64,000 bases of DNA, from NCBI RefSeq assembly GCF_039541235.1, contig NZ_BAABFV010000002.1:248001-312000 (forward strand), read 5' to 3'. Numbering within the stretch: position 1 is the first letter of the stretch; the number at the start of each line of letters is the position of its first letter. The translations under genes were made by a program, and so were the position numbers. Shown one piece after another: positions 17,528 to 26,756 of the stretch. The notes beneath the pieces are model-generated. The model made no database searches and had not been told where the DNA came from. It saw only the letters and a list, made by a program, of their open reading frames with translations. This DNA is from Kangiella marina. GTDB taxonomy: Bacteria > Pseudomonadota > Gammaproteobacteria > Enterobacterales > Kangiellaceae.

Positions 17528-18946
17528 ATGAGTAATTTACACGCTCAAGTCGTAGTTTTAGGTAGTGGCCCTGGCGGCTACAACGCAGCATTCCGTGCCG
17601 CTGATTTAGGCATGGATGTGATCTTGATTGAAAAATACGCCACATTAGGCGGTGTTTGCTTGAACGTAGGGTGTATCCCATCAAAAGCGTTGCTGCACAC
17701 AGCAAAAGTCATTGATGAAGCAGAAGAAGTATCTGCTCATGGTGTTAACTTTGGTAAGCCAAAACTAGACATCGATAAAATCCGTGATTACAAAGATGGC
17801 GTCATCAAGCAATTGACGGGCGGTTTGGCTGGTATGGCAAAAGGTCGTAAAGTAAAAACGGTTCAAGGTTACGGTAAATTTACTGGTGCTAATGAAATTG
17901 AAGTTGAGCACGATGGTAAAAAACAAAAAGTAACGTTTGATAACGCTATTATCGCAGCAGGTTCGCGTGTTGTTGATCTACCGTTTCTACCAGAGGACGA
18001 CCGTATTGTAGACTCTACGGGTGCTCTTGAGCTTCGCGATATTCCAAAGCATATGTTGGTGATCGGTGGCGGTATCATCGGTCTTGAAATGGCCACTGTT
18101 TACCGTGCACTAGGCGCAAAGATTACTGTAGTTGAGATGGCTGATCAGCTAATCCCAGCGGCAGACAAAGACGTGGTTAAGGTGCTAGAGAAGTTCATCA
18201 AAGGTAAGTACGAAAATATCTTGATGGAAACCAGCGTAACTAAAGTTGAAGCTAAGAAAGACGGTTTATACGTTACTTTCGAAGGCAAGAACGCACCAGA
18301 AAAACCGCAAAAATTTGACATGATTCTTTCAGCAGTCGGTCGTCGTCCAAACGGTGACTTGATTGATGCTGATAAAGCGGGTGTTGAAGTAACTGAGCGC
18401 GGCTTTATCAATACGGATAAACAAATGCGCACAAACGTGCCTCACATCTATGCAATCGGCGATATCGTTGGCCAGCCAATGCTAGCACATAAAGCAACAG
18501 CTGAGTCACACGTTGCAGCTGAAGTTATTGCTGGCAAGAAGCATTACTTCGACCCATTAACGATTCCATCTGTAGCCTATACAGACCCAGAAGTTTCTTG
18601 GGTTGGTTTAACGGAAAAAGAAGCCAAAGAACAAGGTATTGATTACGGCGTGGGCAAATTCCCATGGGCTGCATCAGGCCGCGCGATTGGCGTAGACCGT
18701 AAAGAAGGCTTCACTAAGTTGTTGTTTGATAAGAAAAACAACCGCGTCATCGGTGGTGCTATCGTTGGTGTTAATGCAGGTGAGTTGATTGCAGAAGTTG
18801 GTTTAGCGATTGAAATGGGCTGTGATGCTGAAGATATCGGCTTAACCATTCACGCGCACCCAACTTTATCTGAGTCAGTGAGCTTTGCGGCAGAGGTGTA
18901 CGAAGGTGTTTGTACTGATTTACCTCCTCAGCGCAAAAAGAAATAA
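17528..18946 (+). CDS. lpdA: Dihydrolipoamide dehydrogenase (E3)
   Basis: FAD enzyme that reoxidises the dihydrolipoyl groups of the pyruvate and 2-oxoglutarate dehydrogenase complexes and makes NADH. The N-terminal FAD-binding motif GSGPGGYNAAFRA is followed by the redox disulphide GGVCLNVGCIPSK near residues 41-53; the NAD-binding GGGIIGLEMA starts near 181; the active-site His-Glu pair is in HAHPTLSES. Length, 472, is normal. The Shine-Dalgarno is GAGGAA. The gene lies 120 bases after aceF and is followed by a long hairpin and then a standard terminator. Confidence 0.98.
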   Translation: MSNLHAQVVVLGSGPGGYNAAFRAADLGMDVILIEKYATLGGVCLNVGCIPSKALLHTAKVIDEAEEVSAHGVNFGKPKLDIDKIRDYKDGVIKQLTGGLAGMAKGRKVKTVQGYGKFTGANEIEVEHDGKKQKVTFDNAIIAAGSRVVDLPFLPEDDRIVDSTGALELRDIPKHMLVIGGGIIGLEMATVYRALGAKITVVEMADQLIPAADKDVVKVLEKFIKGKYENILMETSVTKVEAKKDGLYVTFEGKNAPEKPQKFDMILSAVGRRPNGDLIDADKAGVEVTERGFINTDKQMRTNVPHIYAIGDIVGQPMLAHKATAESHVAAEVIAGKKHYFDPLTIPSVAYTDPEVSWVGLTEKEAKEQGIDYGVGKFPWAASGRAIGVDRKEGFTKLLFDKKNNRVIGGAIVGVNAGELIAEVGLAIEMGCDAEDIGLTIHAHPTLSESVSFAAEVYEGVCTDLPPQRKKK

Positions 18947-19067
18947 GAAATTATCTTTTTGCTCCTGAGCCTTGTTATAAAGCTTTTCAGCGGCAGTCGT
19001 TTACTAACAGTAAACTCCTTTCTCGAAAAGCTTTATGCCGCGCTCAGAAACAAAAATCTTAATTTCT
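18946..19067 (+). repeat. Long 3'-end hairpin element, copy 1 (after lpdA)
   Basis: Imperfect dyad starting at the lpdA stop. Outer arms AGAAATTA (18946) and TAATTTCT (19060-19067), inner arms ATAAAGCTTTTC (18977-18988) and GAAAAGCTTTAT (19025-19036), perfectly complementary. The core holds GTTTAC-TAACA-GTAAAC (18999-19015) followed by TCCTTTCTC. It shares this core with four other copies at 50.4, 51.9, 53.7 and 53.8 kb. A normal terminator lies further downstream, so termination is not its only possible role. Confidence 0.75.
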
Positions 19068-19097
19068 AGTTTGGTTTAAAACCAAAGTAAAGTTTTG

Positions 19098-19123
19098 AAG
19101 CCTCCTTTTGGAGGCTTTTCTTT
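19098..19123 (+). terminator. Intrinsic terminator downstream of lpdA
   Basis: AAGCCTCC-TTTT-GGAGGCTT hairpin followed by TTCTTT. Confidence 0.88.
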
Positions 19124-19151
19124 AGCAGTGAAATAACGATAAAGGGAAAAT

Positions 19152-19541
19152 ATGATGAGAGTTATTATTTTATCGATACTTTTAGTTGGATTTTTAAGTG
19201 CTTGTAATACGAGTCGCCCACTCACTAATTTAAACAATTATAGTATCGAATATTTAGTTGACGAGGATGAAACGGTTGAAGACATCAAGTTAAGTATTCT
19301 CCGAGCTGGACAGGTTTTAGGTTGGAAAATGGATGCTGTTAAGCCAGGTTTGATTCGTGGTACTTTACATCTAAGAGCGCATACTGCTGTAGTGGACATA
19401 CCGTATACGTTAAACGACTATAGTATCCTGTATGTGGATAGTAAAAACTTGGATTACAATGGAAGTACCATTCATCGTAGTTATCCACGCTGGGTCAATA
19501 ACCTAAAAGCTAAGATTGACGAGTACATTGCTTCTCGTTAA
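19152..19541 (+). CDS. Small predicted lipoprotein of unknown function
   Basis: I do not recognise a family. The 129-residue product has a lipoprotein signal peptide with lipobox LSAC near residue 18 (cleavage before Cys), so it should be lipid-anchored. The mature part is short and mixed alpha/beta, with a C-terminal YPRWVNNLKAKIDEYI. ATG codons at 19152 and 19155 are both possible; the Shine-Dalgarno is AAAGGGA. It has its own terminator and is isolated between lpdA and a convergent exporter gene, so the context gives no functional hint. Confidence 0.75.
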   Translation: MMRVIILSILLVGFLSACNTSRPLTNLNNYSIEYLVDEDETVEDIKLSILRAGQVLGWKMDAVKPGLIRGTLHLRAHTAVVDIPYTLNDYSILYVDSKNLDYNGSTIHRSYPRWVNNLKAKIDEYIASR

Positions 19542-19552
19542 TTTTGAACGCT

Positions 19553-19582
19553 AAAAAAGGCTTCCTAGAGGAAGACTTTTTT
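19553..19582. terminator. Bidirectional terminator between convergent genes
   Basis: A-tract, G, CTTCC-TAGA-GGAAG, A, C, T-tract: an imperfect hairpin flanked by A6 on the left and T6 on the right, so it can serve the lipoprotein gene and the EamA gene on the other strand. Confidence 0.8.
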
Positions 19583-19603
19583 GTGCCTGAAACTGTTAAC
19601 TTT

Positions 19604-20557
19604 TTATGGTGAAGGCGCCTTTTTAAGTATTTTAGACTTTTTCTTGCCGGCTATGGCTGTGGTGGCTGAACCTAATACCACCATAATAGAGCCGACAATA
19701 CTAAGTGCATTCATGGGCTCATCGGGCAGGTAGTCAGGGAAGAAGTAAGCGACCACTTTCATCGACATGATAGTGACCAAAGGGGTTAGCGCTAATATCG
19801 CGCTAACTCGTGAAGCTTCCCAGTGAGCCAAAGCTTCGGCAAATGCGCCGTATGCGACGATGGTATTGAGGCAACAGAATATCAGTAGCGCCCAGCCTAA
19901 AGCGTTCAGCGACATGACCTGATCAGGTTCACTCATTGGCGCCAAGATAATGGTGCTGGTGATGTAAATGATGAACATGATTTGGTTTGAGGTAAAGGTG
20001 TTGAGTAATTGCTTTTGCGCTAAAGCGTAGGCGGCCCAAGTTACTGCTGCTAAAAGCATCCAAAACAGTCCAACCGTATAAGCGCCATCTAAATTATTCA
20101 GAATCTCAGCGAAGCGCATATTGAAGAATAACACCAGTCCGATGACAAAAGAGGCAAAGCCTAGCCACTGCCACTTGTTAAAGCTTTCTTTGAAGACGAG
20201 CAAACCGCCCAGCAGCATGAACATGGGGGCGGTCTGAATCATTACCTGCGCACTACTGGGGGTGATATTATCGACCCCAAACAAATAGAATACGTAATTT
20301 GCACAAAGTCCAAAGATCGCAATCAGCATTAAAATAGCGATAAGGCCTTTGATTGCTCTAAAGTTGGGGATTCGTTTACGTAGCGCCATATAGAAAAAGA
20401 CGAAAACTGCCGCCACGGCGAAGCGATACCAAGTCACGGTTACAGCGTCCATCTGCAACAAAACGCCTTTCAGCGCGATTGGAAGTAACCCCCACAGGAA
20501 TACCGTGGTAAGCGATAACATAAGGCCCAATTGCCAGCGACCGGATACAGTATGCAT
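19604..20557 (-). CDS. EamA/DMT-family membrane transporter
   Basis: Ten-span inner-membrane protein of the drug/metabolite transporter superfamily; members export amino acids, nucleobases or other metabolites, and the substrate cannot be read from sequence. The 317-residue protein shows two EamA repeats: WGLLPIALKGVL starts the first and AAVTWAAYALAQKQLL the second, each with five hydrophobic helices. A basic tail KKKSKILKK ends it. It stands alone, divergent from the dipeptidyl peptidase gene across 164 bases. Confidence 0.88.
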   Translation of the reverse strand: MHTVSGRWQLGLMLSLTTVFLWGLLPIALKGVLLQMDAVTVTWYRFAVAAVFVFFYMALRKRIPNFRAIKGLIAILMLIAIFGLCANYVFYLFGVDNITPSSAQVMIQTAPMFMLLGGLLVFKESFNKWQWLGFASFVIGLVLFFNMRFAEILNNLDGAYTVGLFWMLLAAVTWAAYALAQKQLLNTFTSNQIMFIIYITSTIILAPMSEPDQVMSLNALGWALLIFCCLNTIVAYGAFAEALAHWEASRVSAILALTPLVTIMSMKVVAYFFPDYLPDEPMNALSIVGSIMVVLGSATTAIAGKKKSKILKKAPSP

Positions 20558-20721
20558 AATGACTCTCGAACTGACATAAAGTCCGCATTATGTAATAAAT
20601 AATAGGCTGAGACTAGCCATTACCGGCACTAAAGTAGAAAAATGTAGCGGGTGTTAGCGTTGATTGTTACGGCTGTAAATTCTATGATGCGGTATCTAAA
20701 AATCACGGGGAATATAAGGTT

Positions 20722-22992
20722 ATGAGTTATGTTAAGTCCTTATTGGGTTGCGCAGTATTGGCTATGGCAGGTGCTGGAGTTATGAGTAACGCCAAGGCTG
20801 ATGAGAATAAAACAGTACCGTTAACGGTTGAGCGAATTTATGCTGATCCTTCATTAACCGGTCCAGCACCGCGATCGGTAAAGTTATCACCAGACGGTAA
20901 GCGTGTGACCTTCCTTAAAGGTAAAGAGGACGAGCAAGAGCGCTTAGACTTGTGGGAGTACAACCTTGCCGATAAGCAGTCTCGGATGTTAGTTGACTCC
21001 GCTGACTTAATGCCGGGCGAAGAAAATCTTTCAGCCGAAGAAAAAGCTCGTCGTGAGCGCATGCGGTTATTTGCTAAAGGTATCATTAGCTATTACTGGG
21101 GAGACGATGGTGAAACCCTTTTGTTCCCGCTCGGAGGGGATATTTTTGTCTATGACTTAAGCAAGTCGGGCAGCGAAGCTACCAAGCAACTAACGCAAAC
21201 GGATGCTTACGAAACGGATGTAAAGCTTTCTCCGGATGGTAAGAGCGTCTCGTTTATTCGCGACCAAGACATCTTTATGGTGGATATCGAGACGGGCAAA
21301 GAGCGCCAGCTGACCACTGATGGTGAGGGGCCAATCAAAAACGGTATGGCTGAATTTGTGGCGCAAGAGGAAATGGGCCGCTTAACGGGGTACTGGTGGT
21401 CTCCTAACAGTAAAAAAGTGGCTTACCTTAAGGTGGATGAGTCGCCTGTTAATATCGAAAAGCGTTATGAAATTAATGCTGAAGATTTTGAGGTATTTGA
21501 GCAGCGCTACCCCAGCACCGGCACGGATAATGTCCTGATCAAGCTGGGTGTGTTGGATTTAGAGAGTGGCGAGACAACCTGGGTGAATACTTCTCCACAA
21601 GAGATGGGTAAAAATAACGATATCTATATCCCACGAGTAAAATGGTTGCGCGATTCTAAGCGTGTGTCATTCCAGTGGCAAAGTCGTGATCAGCAGACGC
21701 TAAAGTTGATGTTTGCTAATGCAGAAACTGGAAAATCCCATGAAGTCTTAACAGAAACCTCTAAAACTTGGATTAACCTGACCAAGGATCTCTATTTCTT
21801 GAAGCGCCATAATGCCTTTGTCTGGAGTTCTGAGCGCAGCGGTTTCCGCCACCTCTATTTGTATGACTTGAAAGGTAATCTGATTAATCAACTCACCGAT
21901 GGCGAGTGGGTTGTCGATAGTCTATATGGCGTTGATGAAGAGAAGGGCTTGGTTTATTTTGACGCCAACAAAGCAAGTCCACTTGAGCAGCATCTCTACT
22001 CTGTACCGATGAATGGTAAAGGTGATATTAAGAAAGTTACCGGTAAAGCGGGTGTACACAGTGTCAGCTTCTCAAAAGATATGTCTTTATTCGTTGATTA
22101 TTTCTCGTCGGTCGAGCAGCCTCCCCAAGTCAGTTTAAGAAAGGCTGATGGTGAGTTAGTGACCTGGCTGGAGCAGAACCAACTGGATAGTAGTCACCCT
22201 TACTTTACCTATTATCAACAAGCCCCGAAACCTGAGTTTGGTACGATTGAAGCTGAAGATGGCCAGAGCATGTATTACCGCTTGTATAAACCAACCAATA
22301 TGGAGCCGGGTAAAAAATATCCAGTGGTGGTTGATGTTTATGGCGGCCCACACGCGCAACGTGTGACCAATACTTGGGGAGCGCGTAATACTTATTGGCA
22401 CCACATGATGGCTGATAGGGGATTCGTGATTTTCTCACTGGACAACCGTGGCTCGTGGAACCGTGGTAAAAAGTTTGAAGACCCGATTTACCGTAAATTA
22501 GGTGATGTCGAGGTTATCGATCAGGTAAAAGGTGTTGAGTTCCTTAAAACGTTACCGTTTGTTGATCCTGAGCGGATCGGTATGTTTGGTTGGTCTTATG
22601 GTGGTTATATGACCATTATGAGCATGTTCAAAGAGCCTGATGTATTCAAGGCTGGTGTCTCCGTTGCTCCCGTTACGGACTGGTATTTGTACGACACTCA
22701 CTACACAGAGCGTTACTTGGACCATCCTGAAAATAATAAAGAAGGCTATGAGCAAAGCAATGTTTTTCCCTACCTTTCAGGCTTAAAGGGTGACTTAATG
22801 ATCATTCATGGCATGGCAGACGATAACGTGTTGTTTACCAATAGTACCAAGCTGTTCAAGGCACTTCAGGACGCGAACAAGCCGTTCGACATGATGAATT
22901 ACCCGGGCAGTAAGCATTCGATTTGGGGGCAAAAAACACGGACGCATGTGTTCAATACGATCACCGATTACTTTGAAGAACACCTGAAGTAG
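20722..22992 (+). CDS. Dipeptidyl peptidase IV-like S9 serine peptidase, exported
   Basis: Periplasmic or secreted serine peptidase releasing N-terminal dipeptides, usually X-Pro or X-Ala. A signal peptide with a small-residue cleavage site (SNAKA before DE) covers residues 1-26. The N-terminal DPPIV beta-propeller spans roughly 60-480 and includes the EE motif (FVAQEEMGR) that anchors the substrate amino group. The alpha/beta-hydrolase triad is Ser in GWSYGGYM (~624), Asp in GMADDNV (~697) and His in GSKHSIWG (~733). At 756 residues it is of normal length. With the M13 and DUF885 peptidases and the POT transporter it points to peptide-based nutrition. Confidence 0.95.
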   Translation: MSYVKSLLGCAVLAMAGAGVMSNAKADENKTVPLTVERIYADPSLTGPAPRSVKLSPDGKRVTFLKGKEDEQERLDLWEYNLADKQSRMLVDSADLMPGEENLSAEEKARRERMRLFAKGIISYYWGDDGETLLFPLGGDIFVYDLSKSGSEATKQLTQTDAYETDVKLSPDGKSVSFIRDQDIFMVDIETGKERQLTTDGEGPIKNGMAEFVAQEEMGRLTGYWWSPNSKKVAYLKVDESPVNIEKRYEINAEDFEVFEQRYPSTGTDNVLIKLGVLDLESGETTWVNTSPQEMGKNNDIYIPRVKWLRDSKRVSFQWQSRDQQTLKLMFANAETGKSHEVLTETSKTWINLTKDLYFLKRHNAFVWSSERSGFRHLYLYDLKGNLINQLTDGEWVVDSLYGVDEEKGLVYFDANKASPLEQHLYSVPMNGKGDIKKVTGKAGVHSVSFSKDMSLFVDYFSSVEQPPQVSLRKADGELVTWLEQNQLDSSHPYFTYYQQAPKPEFGTIEAEDGQSMYYRLYKPTNMEPGKKYPVVVDVYGGPHAQRVTNTWGARNTYWHHMMADRGFVIFSLDNRGSWNRGKKFEDPIYRKLGDVEVIDQVKGVEFLKTLPFVDPERIGMFGWSYGGYMTIMSMFKEPDVFKAGVSVAPVTDWYLYDTHYTERYLDHPENNKEGYEQSNVFPYLSGLKGDLMIIHGMADDNVLFTNSTKLFKALQDANKPFDMMNYPGSKHSIWGQKTRTHVFNTITDYFEEHLK

Positions 22993-23007
22993 TCAGTACC
23001 CTTTAAG

Positions 23008-23032
23008 AAGCGACCTTTGGGTCGCTTTTTTT
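23008..23032 (+). terminator. Intrinsic terminator after the dipeptidyl peptidase gene
   Basis: AAGCGACC-TTTG-GGTCGCTT hairpin followed by a run of T residues. Confidence 0.92.
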
Positions 23033-23108
23033 TGACTCAACGGAACGTGCTTGCCTATTGATATCATCAGTATTAGTCTGTTATTAAACCTATAACTGGG
23101 AAGTTTTT

Positions 23109-24188
23109 ATGTTGAAGATTTTTTATAGTTGCAGCTTAGCTTTATTATCACTCGGTCTACAGGCCGCTGAAGTTCCAGAGAACTTTAGTATTGAACTCTT
23201 TGCGCCTGAAGTTGAGGGGGCAAGACAGATGGCCCTATCAGACTCGGGAGTGCTTTACGTCGGTACTCGTAAAGCGGGTAAAGTTTATGCGGTTGAAGAC
23301 ACCGATGGAGATTTTAAAGCTGACAAGGTTTATACCATTATCGAAGACCTATACATGCCAAGTGGTATTGCTTATAAAGATGGCGATTTGTATGTTGCTG
23401 AAGTGGATAAAATCTTAAAATTTAACGACATCGATAATCAGTATAAAGATCCAAAAAAGCCGGAAGTGGTGTATGACAACTTGCCCGATGATAGTCATCA
23501 TGGTTGGAAGTACATCAAGTTTGGCCCAGACGGTAAGTTGTATATCCCTATCGGCGTGCCTTGTAATGTCTGTGATGATGAAGGTTATGGCTTAATCATC
23601 CGTATTGACCTTGATGCTGACACCATAGAGCGAGAGGTCGTGGCGACCGGTGTGCGTAATAGTGTTGGCTTTGACTGGCACCCTAAAACCAAAGAGTTGT
23701 GGTTTACCGACAATGGACGCGACTGGTTGGGGGACGATGAGCCCGCTTGTGAGTTGAATCATGTCACTGAGCTCGGCGAATTCTTTGGTTTTCCTTATGT
23801 TCATGGTGACGACTTCATGGATCCCGCTTTTGGTAAAAAACTGGGCGATCGCATGTTCACCAAGCCCGCTTGGGAGTTCCAAGCGCATGTCGCACCATTA
23901 GGTATGATGTACTACACCGGTGATATGTTTCCTGAGAAGTACAAAAATACGATGTTTGTGACCCAGCATGGTTCTTGGAATCGTAGTACAAAGGTTGGTT
24001 ACAAAGTGGTGCACTTAACTTTAGACGGGCAGAAAGTAGTCTCCCAAACTGATTTCGTCACCGGTTGGCTGGTAGATGGTGAAGTCAAAGGCCGACCTAA
24101 CGATGTGATTCAGATGCCGGATGGATCATTGCTCATTTCTGATGATGGTTTTGGGAAGATCTACCGAGTGACCTATTCTGAGCAGTGA
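23109..24188 (+). CDS. Exported PQQ-type sugar (glucose/sorbosone) dehydrogenase-like protein
   Basis: Six-bladed beta-propeller protein of the soluble glucose/sorbosone dehydrogenase family, predicted periplasmic. A signal peptide is visible (residues 1-20, cleavage after LQAA). Family marks include the PSGIAY segment, GWKYIKFGPDGKLYIPIGVPCNVC with two cysteines, FDWHPKTKELWFTDNGRDWLGDD and the terminal RPNDVIQMPDGSLLISDD. The 359-residue length fits. The true substrate is unknown, as many members have never been tested. It is a single gene followed by the metE control region. Confidence 0.85.
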   Translation: MLKIFYSCSLALLSLGLQAAEVPENFSIELFAPEVEGARQMALSDSGVLYVGTRKAGKVYAVEDTDGDFKADKVYTIIEDLYMPSGIAYKDGDLYVAEVDKILKFNDIDNQYKDPKKPEVVYDNLPDDSHHGWKYIKFGPDGKLYIPIGVPCNVCDDEGYGLIIRIDLDADTIEREVVATGVRNSVGFDWHPKTKELWFTDNGRDWLGDDEPACELNHVTELGEFFGFPYVHGDDFMDPAFGKKLGDRMFTKPAWEFQAHVAPLGMMYYTGDMFPEKYKNTMFVTQHGSWNRSTKVGYKVVHLTLDGQKVVSQTDFVTGWLVDGEVKGRPNDVIQMPDGSLLISDDGFGKIYRVTYSEQ

Positions 24189-24236
24189 GCGCTCGGATAC
24201 ATCCTTGTATTGATAATTTGAACGATTTGGAGTGAA

Positions 24237-24277
24237 TTGATTAATAGGGTTGCTTTTATACGATAAATGATGATAAT
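24237..24277 (+). promoter_or_regulatory. Candidate metE promoter
   Basis: Two overlapping possibilities: TTGATT (24237-24242) with TACGAT (24259-24264), 16 bases apart; or TTGCTT (24250-24255) with GATAAT (24272-24277), also 16 bases apart. The second places the MetJ-type boxes across the start of transcription. Confidence 0.4.
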
Positions 24278-24285
24278 GGCCATTT

Positions 24286-24301
24286 AGACGTCTAAACATC
24301 T
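24286..24301. promoter_or_regulatory. Tandem MetJ-type operator (two met boxes)
   Basis: AGACGTCT (24286-24293) is identical to the E. coli MetJ met-box consensus and is followed without gap by AAACATCT (24294-24301), which matches five of eight positions. MetJ binds tandem 8-base boxes as a repressor with S-adenosylmethionine, and metE is a classical target. The metJ gene is not in this window. Confidence 0.7.
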
Positions 24302-24324
24302 TTGTGATGTTTGATACTGATATG

Positions 24325-24348
24325 AAAAGAGCCTGCGGGCTCTTTTTG
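24325..24348 (+). terminator. Intrinsic terminator inside the metE leader
   Basis: AAAAGAGCC-TGCG-GGCTCTTTT hairpin with a T-tract. It lies between the MetJ-type boxes and the metE ATG at 24375. It can end transcripts of the upstream sugar-dehydrogenase gene, but any metE transcript starting at the operator has to read through it. Confidence 0.85.
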
Positions 24349-24374
24349 TTCTAAATAGAGTTGAGGATGGAAGA

Positions 24375-26669
24375 ATGGCACAATCACATGTATTAGGATT
24401 ACCCAGAGTTGGTGCAAAAAGAGAGTTGAAATTTGCACTGGAGCAATACTGGCGTAAAGAGATTTCACAGGAACAGTTGCAACAGGTCGCCACAACAGTA
24501 CGTGAAAATAATTGGCAGTCGGCTCAAGACAAGGGAATCGATTGGTTAACCGTCGGTGACTTTTCATTTTATGATCAGGTCTTAGATACGTCTGTCTTGT
24601 TAGGCGTTGTACCTGAGCGTTTTGAAGCAGGCAAAGCCGATAACTTATTGGATAATTACTTCCGCATTGCTCGCGGCTCTGCTCCTGAGGGAAAGCAGGT
24701 ACAGCCGAGCGAGATGACGAAATGGTTTAATACCAATTATCATTACATTGTTCCAGAGTTTACAGAGGAGCAGAGTTTTTCGCTTAACTTTGATCTTTTG
24801 GCTCCGCAAATCGAGCAAGCAAAACAATATTCAGCAAAATTAAAGTTGCAGCTAATTGGGCCAGTCAGTTATTTGTGGTTGGGTAAAGCGCGCGCTAGCA
24901 ATGAGTTTGATAAGTTAGGCCTGCTACCCAAATTAGTGAAAACTTATCAAGAATTATTGACTCACTTGAAAACGGAAGGTGTTGAGTGGGTACAAATCGA
25001 GGAGCCGATATTGGCCCTAGATCTTGATGATAAGTGGTTGAATGCGATTACTCAGGCTTATACTGAGCTTGGTTCAGAGTCAGAAGTAAAATTATTGTTA
25101 ACCACTTATTTTGGCCATATTGCTGATAAGTTTGATCGCGTAGCGGAGTTGCCTGTTGATGGCTTGCACCTTGACGTGGTTAGCGGAGGGATTGATCAGT
25201 TGTCGGAGGTTGTTGATTACTGGCCAAAATCTAAAGTACTCTCGGTTGGTATTGTCAACGGACGTAATGTTTGGCGAAACGACTTACGACAAAGTTTAAA
25301 GGCGCTGGGGGCTATTAAGTCGCGTTATGGCGATAACTTATGGCTGTCGTCGTCTTGCTCGTTGCTTCACAGTCCTGTGGATCTCAGAAGTGAGCAGCAA
25401 CTTGATGCCGAGCTGACGTCCTGGCTGGCATTTGCCGAGCAGAAAGTGCAGGAGATAGCTGATCTGACCGCGGCATTAGTAAAAGGCGAAGAGGCGGTGA
25501 GAATTGCGCTGGAAGCGAGTGATGCATCGGTTGCATCGAAAAAAACATCATCACGTGTTCATGATCTGAACGTTCAAGAGCGAACAACCAATATCACGGA
25601 CATCTTGCGCCAACGTCAATCAGAGTTCTCTCAACGAAAATTGGCACAACGAGCGCACTTCAACTTCCCTGTTCTGGCAACCACAACCATCGGCTCGTTT
25701 CCACAAACGGATTCCATTCGACAGGCGCGTCGTGCTTTTAAAGCTGCGGATATCAGTGAACAAGAATACACATTGGCGATACAGAAGGAAATTCAACAAG
25801 CGATTCATGAGCAGGAGGCTGTTGGTCTGGATGTGTTGGTTCACGGGGAAGCCGAGCGAAATGACATGGTTGAGTATTTTGGTGAGCAATTAAACGGCTT
25901 TGCGTTTACGCAGTTTGGTTGGGTCCAGAGTTACGGTAGTCGCTGTGTGAAACCGCCGATTATTTATGGTGATGTGTCGCGAAAACAAGCGATAACAGTA
26001 GAGTGGTCGAAATACGCTCAGTCACTTTCTCATAAAAAAGTGAAAGGAATGTTAACTGGCCCAACAACCATTCTGGCGTGGTCCTTTGAGCGAGAAGATT
26101 TACCCGCGCCACAGATCGCGGATCAAATTGCCTTGGCCCTACGTGATGAAGTGTTGGATTTAGAAAAGCACGGTATTGATGTTATTCAGATCGATGAACC
26201 TGCGTTCCGTGAATTATTGCCGCTACGAAAGAGTGAACAGCCAGAATATTTAGAGTGGTCGGTGAATGCCTTTAGGTTGTCAGCATCCGGCGTTGCGGAC
26301 ACGACACAAATTCATACCCACATGTGTTATTCGGAATTTAATGAAATCATAGACTCCATTGCACGACTGGATGCGGATGTGATAACGATTGAGTCATCAC
26401 GCTCGGACATGGAGTTGTTGCAGATTTTTAATGACTTCAAGTATCCGAATGAGATTGGTCCCGGAGTTTATGATATTCACTCACCCCGTATTCCTACTAA
26501 AGAAGAAGTCAGTGAACTGATCGAGTTGGCGGCGAAGCATGTTCCTGTGGATCAGTTGTGGGTTAATCCCGATTGTGGATTGAAAACCCGTAATTGGGAT
26601 CAGGTTAGGCCTGCATTGAAGAATCTAGTTGAAGCTGCGGTTGAGGCGCGCCAGAAATTATCGGCTTAA
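24375..26669 (+). CDS. metE: Cobalamin-independent methionine synthase
   Basis: Transfers the methyl group of 5-methyltetrahydropteroyl-triglutamate to homocysteine, giving methionine without B12. The 764-residue protein has two barrel domains. The N-terminal part starts LGLPRVGAKRELKFALEQYW. The catalytic zinc ligands are visible in HTHMCYSEF (His and Cys, ~647-651), a Glu in ESSRSDMELL and a Cys in NPDCGLKTR (~731). The Shine-Dalgarno is GAGGATGGA. Upstream lie tandem MetJ-type boxes and a terminator hairpin, suggesting control by methionine supply. Confidence 0.98.
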   Translation: MAQSHVLGLPRVGAKRELKFALEQYWRKEISQEQLQQVATTVRENNWQSAQDKGIDWLTVGDFSFYDQVLDTSVLLGVVPERFEAGKADNLLDNYFRIARGSAPEGKQVQPSEMTKWFNTNYHYIVPEFTEEQSFSLNFDLLAPQIEQAKQYSAKLKLQLIGPVSYLWLGKARASNEFDKLGLLPKLVKTYQELLTHLKTEGVEWVQIEEPILALDLDDKWLNAITQAYTELGSESEVKLLLTTYFGHIADKFDRVAELPVDGLHLDVVSGGIDQLSEVVDYWPKSKVLSVGIVNGRNVWRNDLRQSLKALGAIKSRYGDNLWLSSSCSLLHSPVDLRSEQQLDAELTSWLAFAEQKVQEIADLTAALVKGEEAVRIALEASDASVASKKTSSRVHDLNVQERTTNITDILRQRQSEFSQRKLAQRAHFNFPVLATTTIGSFPQTDSIRQARRAFKAADISEQEYTLAIQKEIQQAIHEQEAVGLDVLVHGEAERNDMVEYFGEQLNGFAFTQFGWVQSYGSRCVKPPIIYGDVSRKQAITVEWSKYAQSLSHKKVKGMLTGPTTILAWSFEREDLPAPQIADQIALALRDEVLDLEKHGIDVIQIDEPAFRELLPLRKSEQPEYLEWSVNAFRLSASGVADTTQIHTHMCYSEFNEIIDSIARLDADVITIESSRSDMELLQIFNDFKYPNEIGPGVYDIHSPRIPTKEEVSELIELAAKHVPVDQLWVNPDCGLKTRNWDQVRPALKNLVEAAVEARQKLSA

Positions 26670-26697
26670 CTTCGGGGAATATTTATTGGCAGAAACA

Positions 26698-26730
26698 AAA
26701 AAAGCCAGAGCGTTTGCTCTGGCTTTTTTA
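26698..26730. terminator. Bidirectional terminator between metE and the M13 peptidase gene
   Basis: AAAAAAGCCAGAGC-GTTT-GCTCTGGCTTTTTT, a 14-base perfect stem with A-tract and T-tract, between two convergent genes. Confidence 0.95.
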
Positions 26731-26756
26731 CTGTTCTGTTCTAAACGAGGTTAGAA

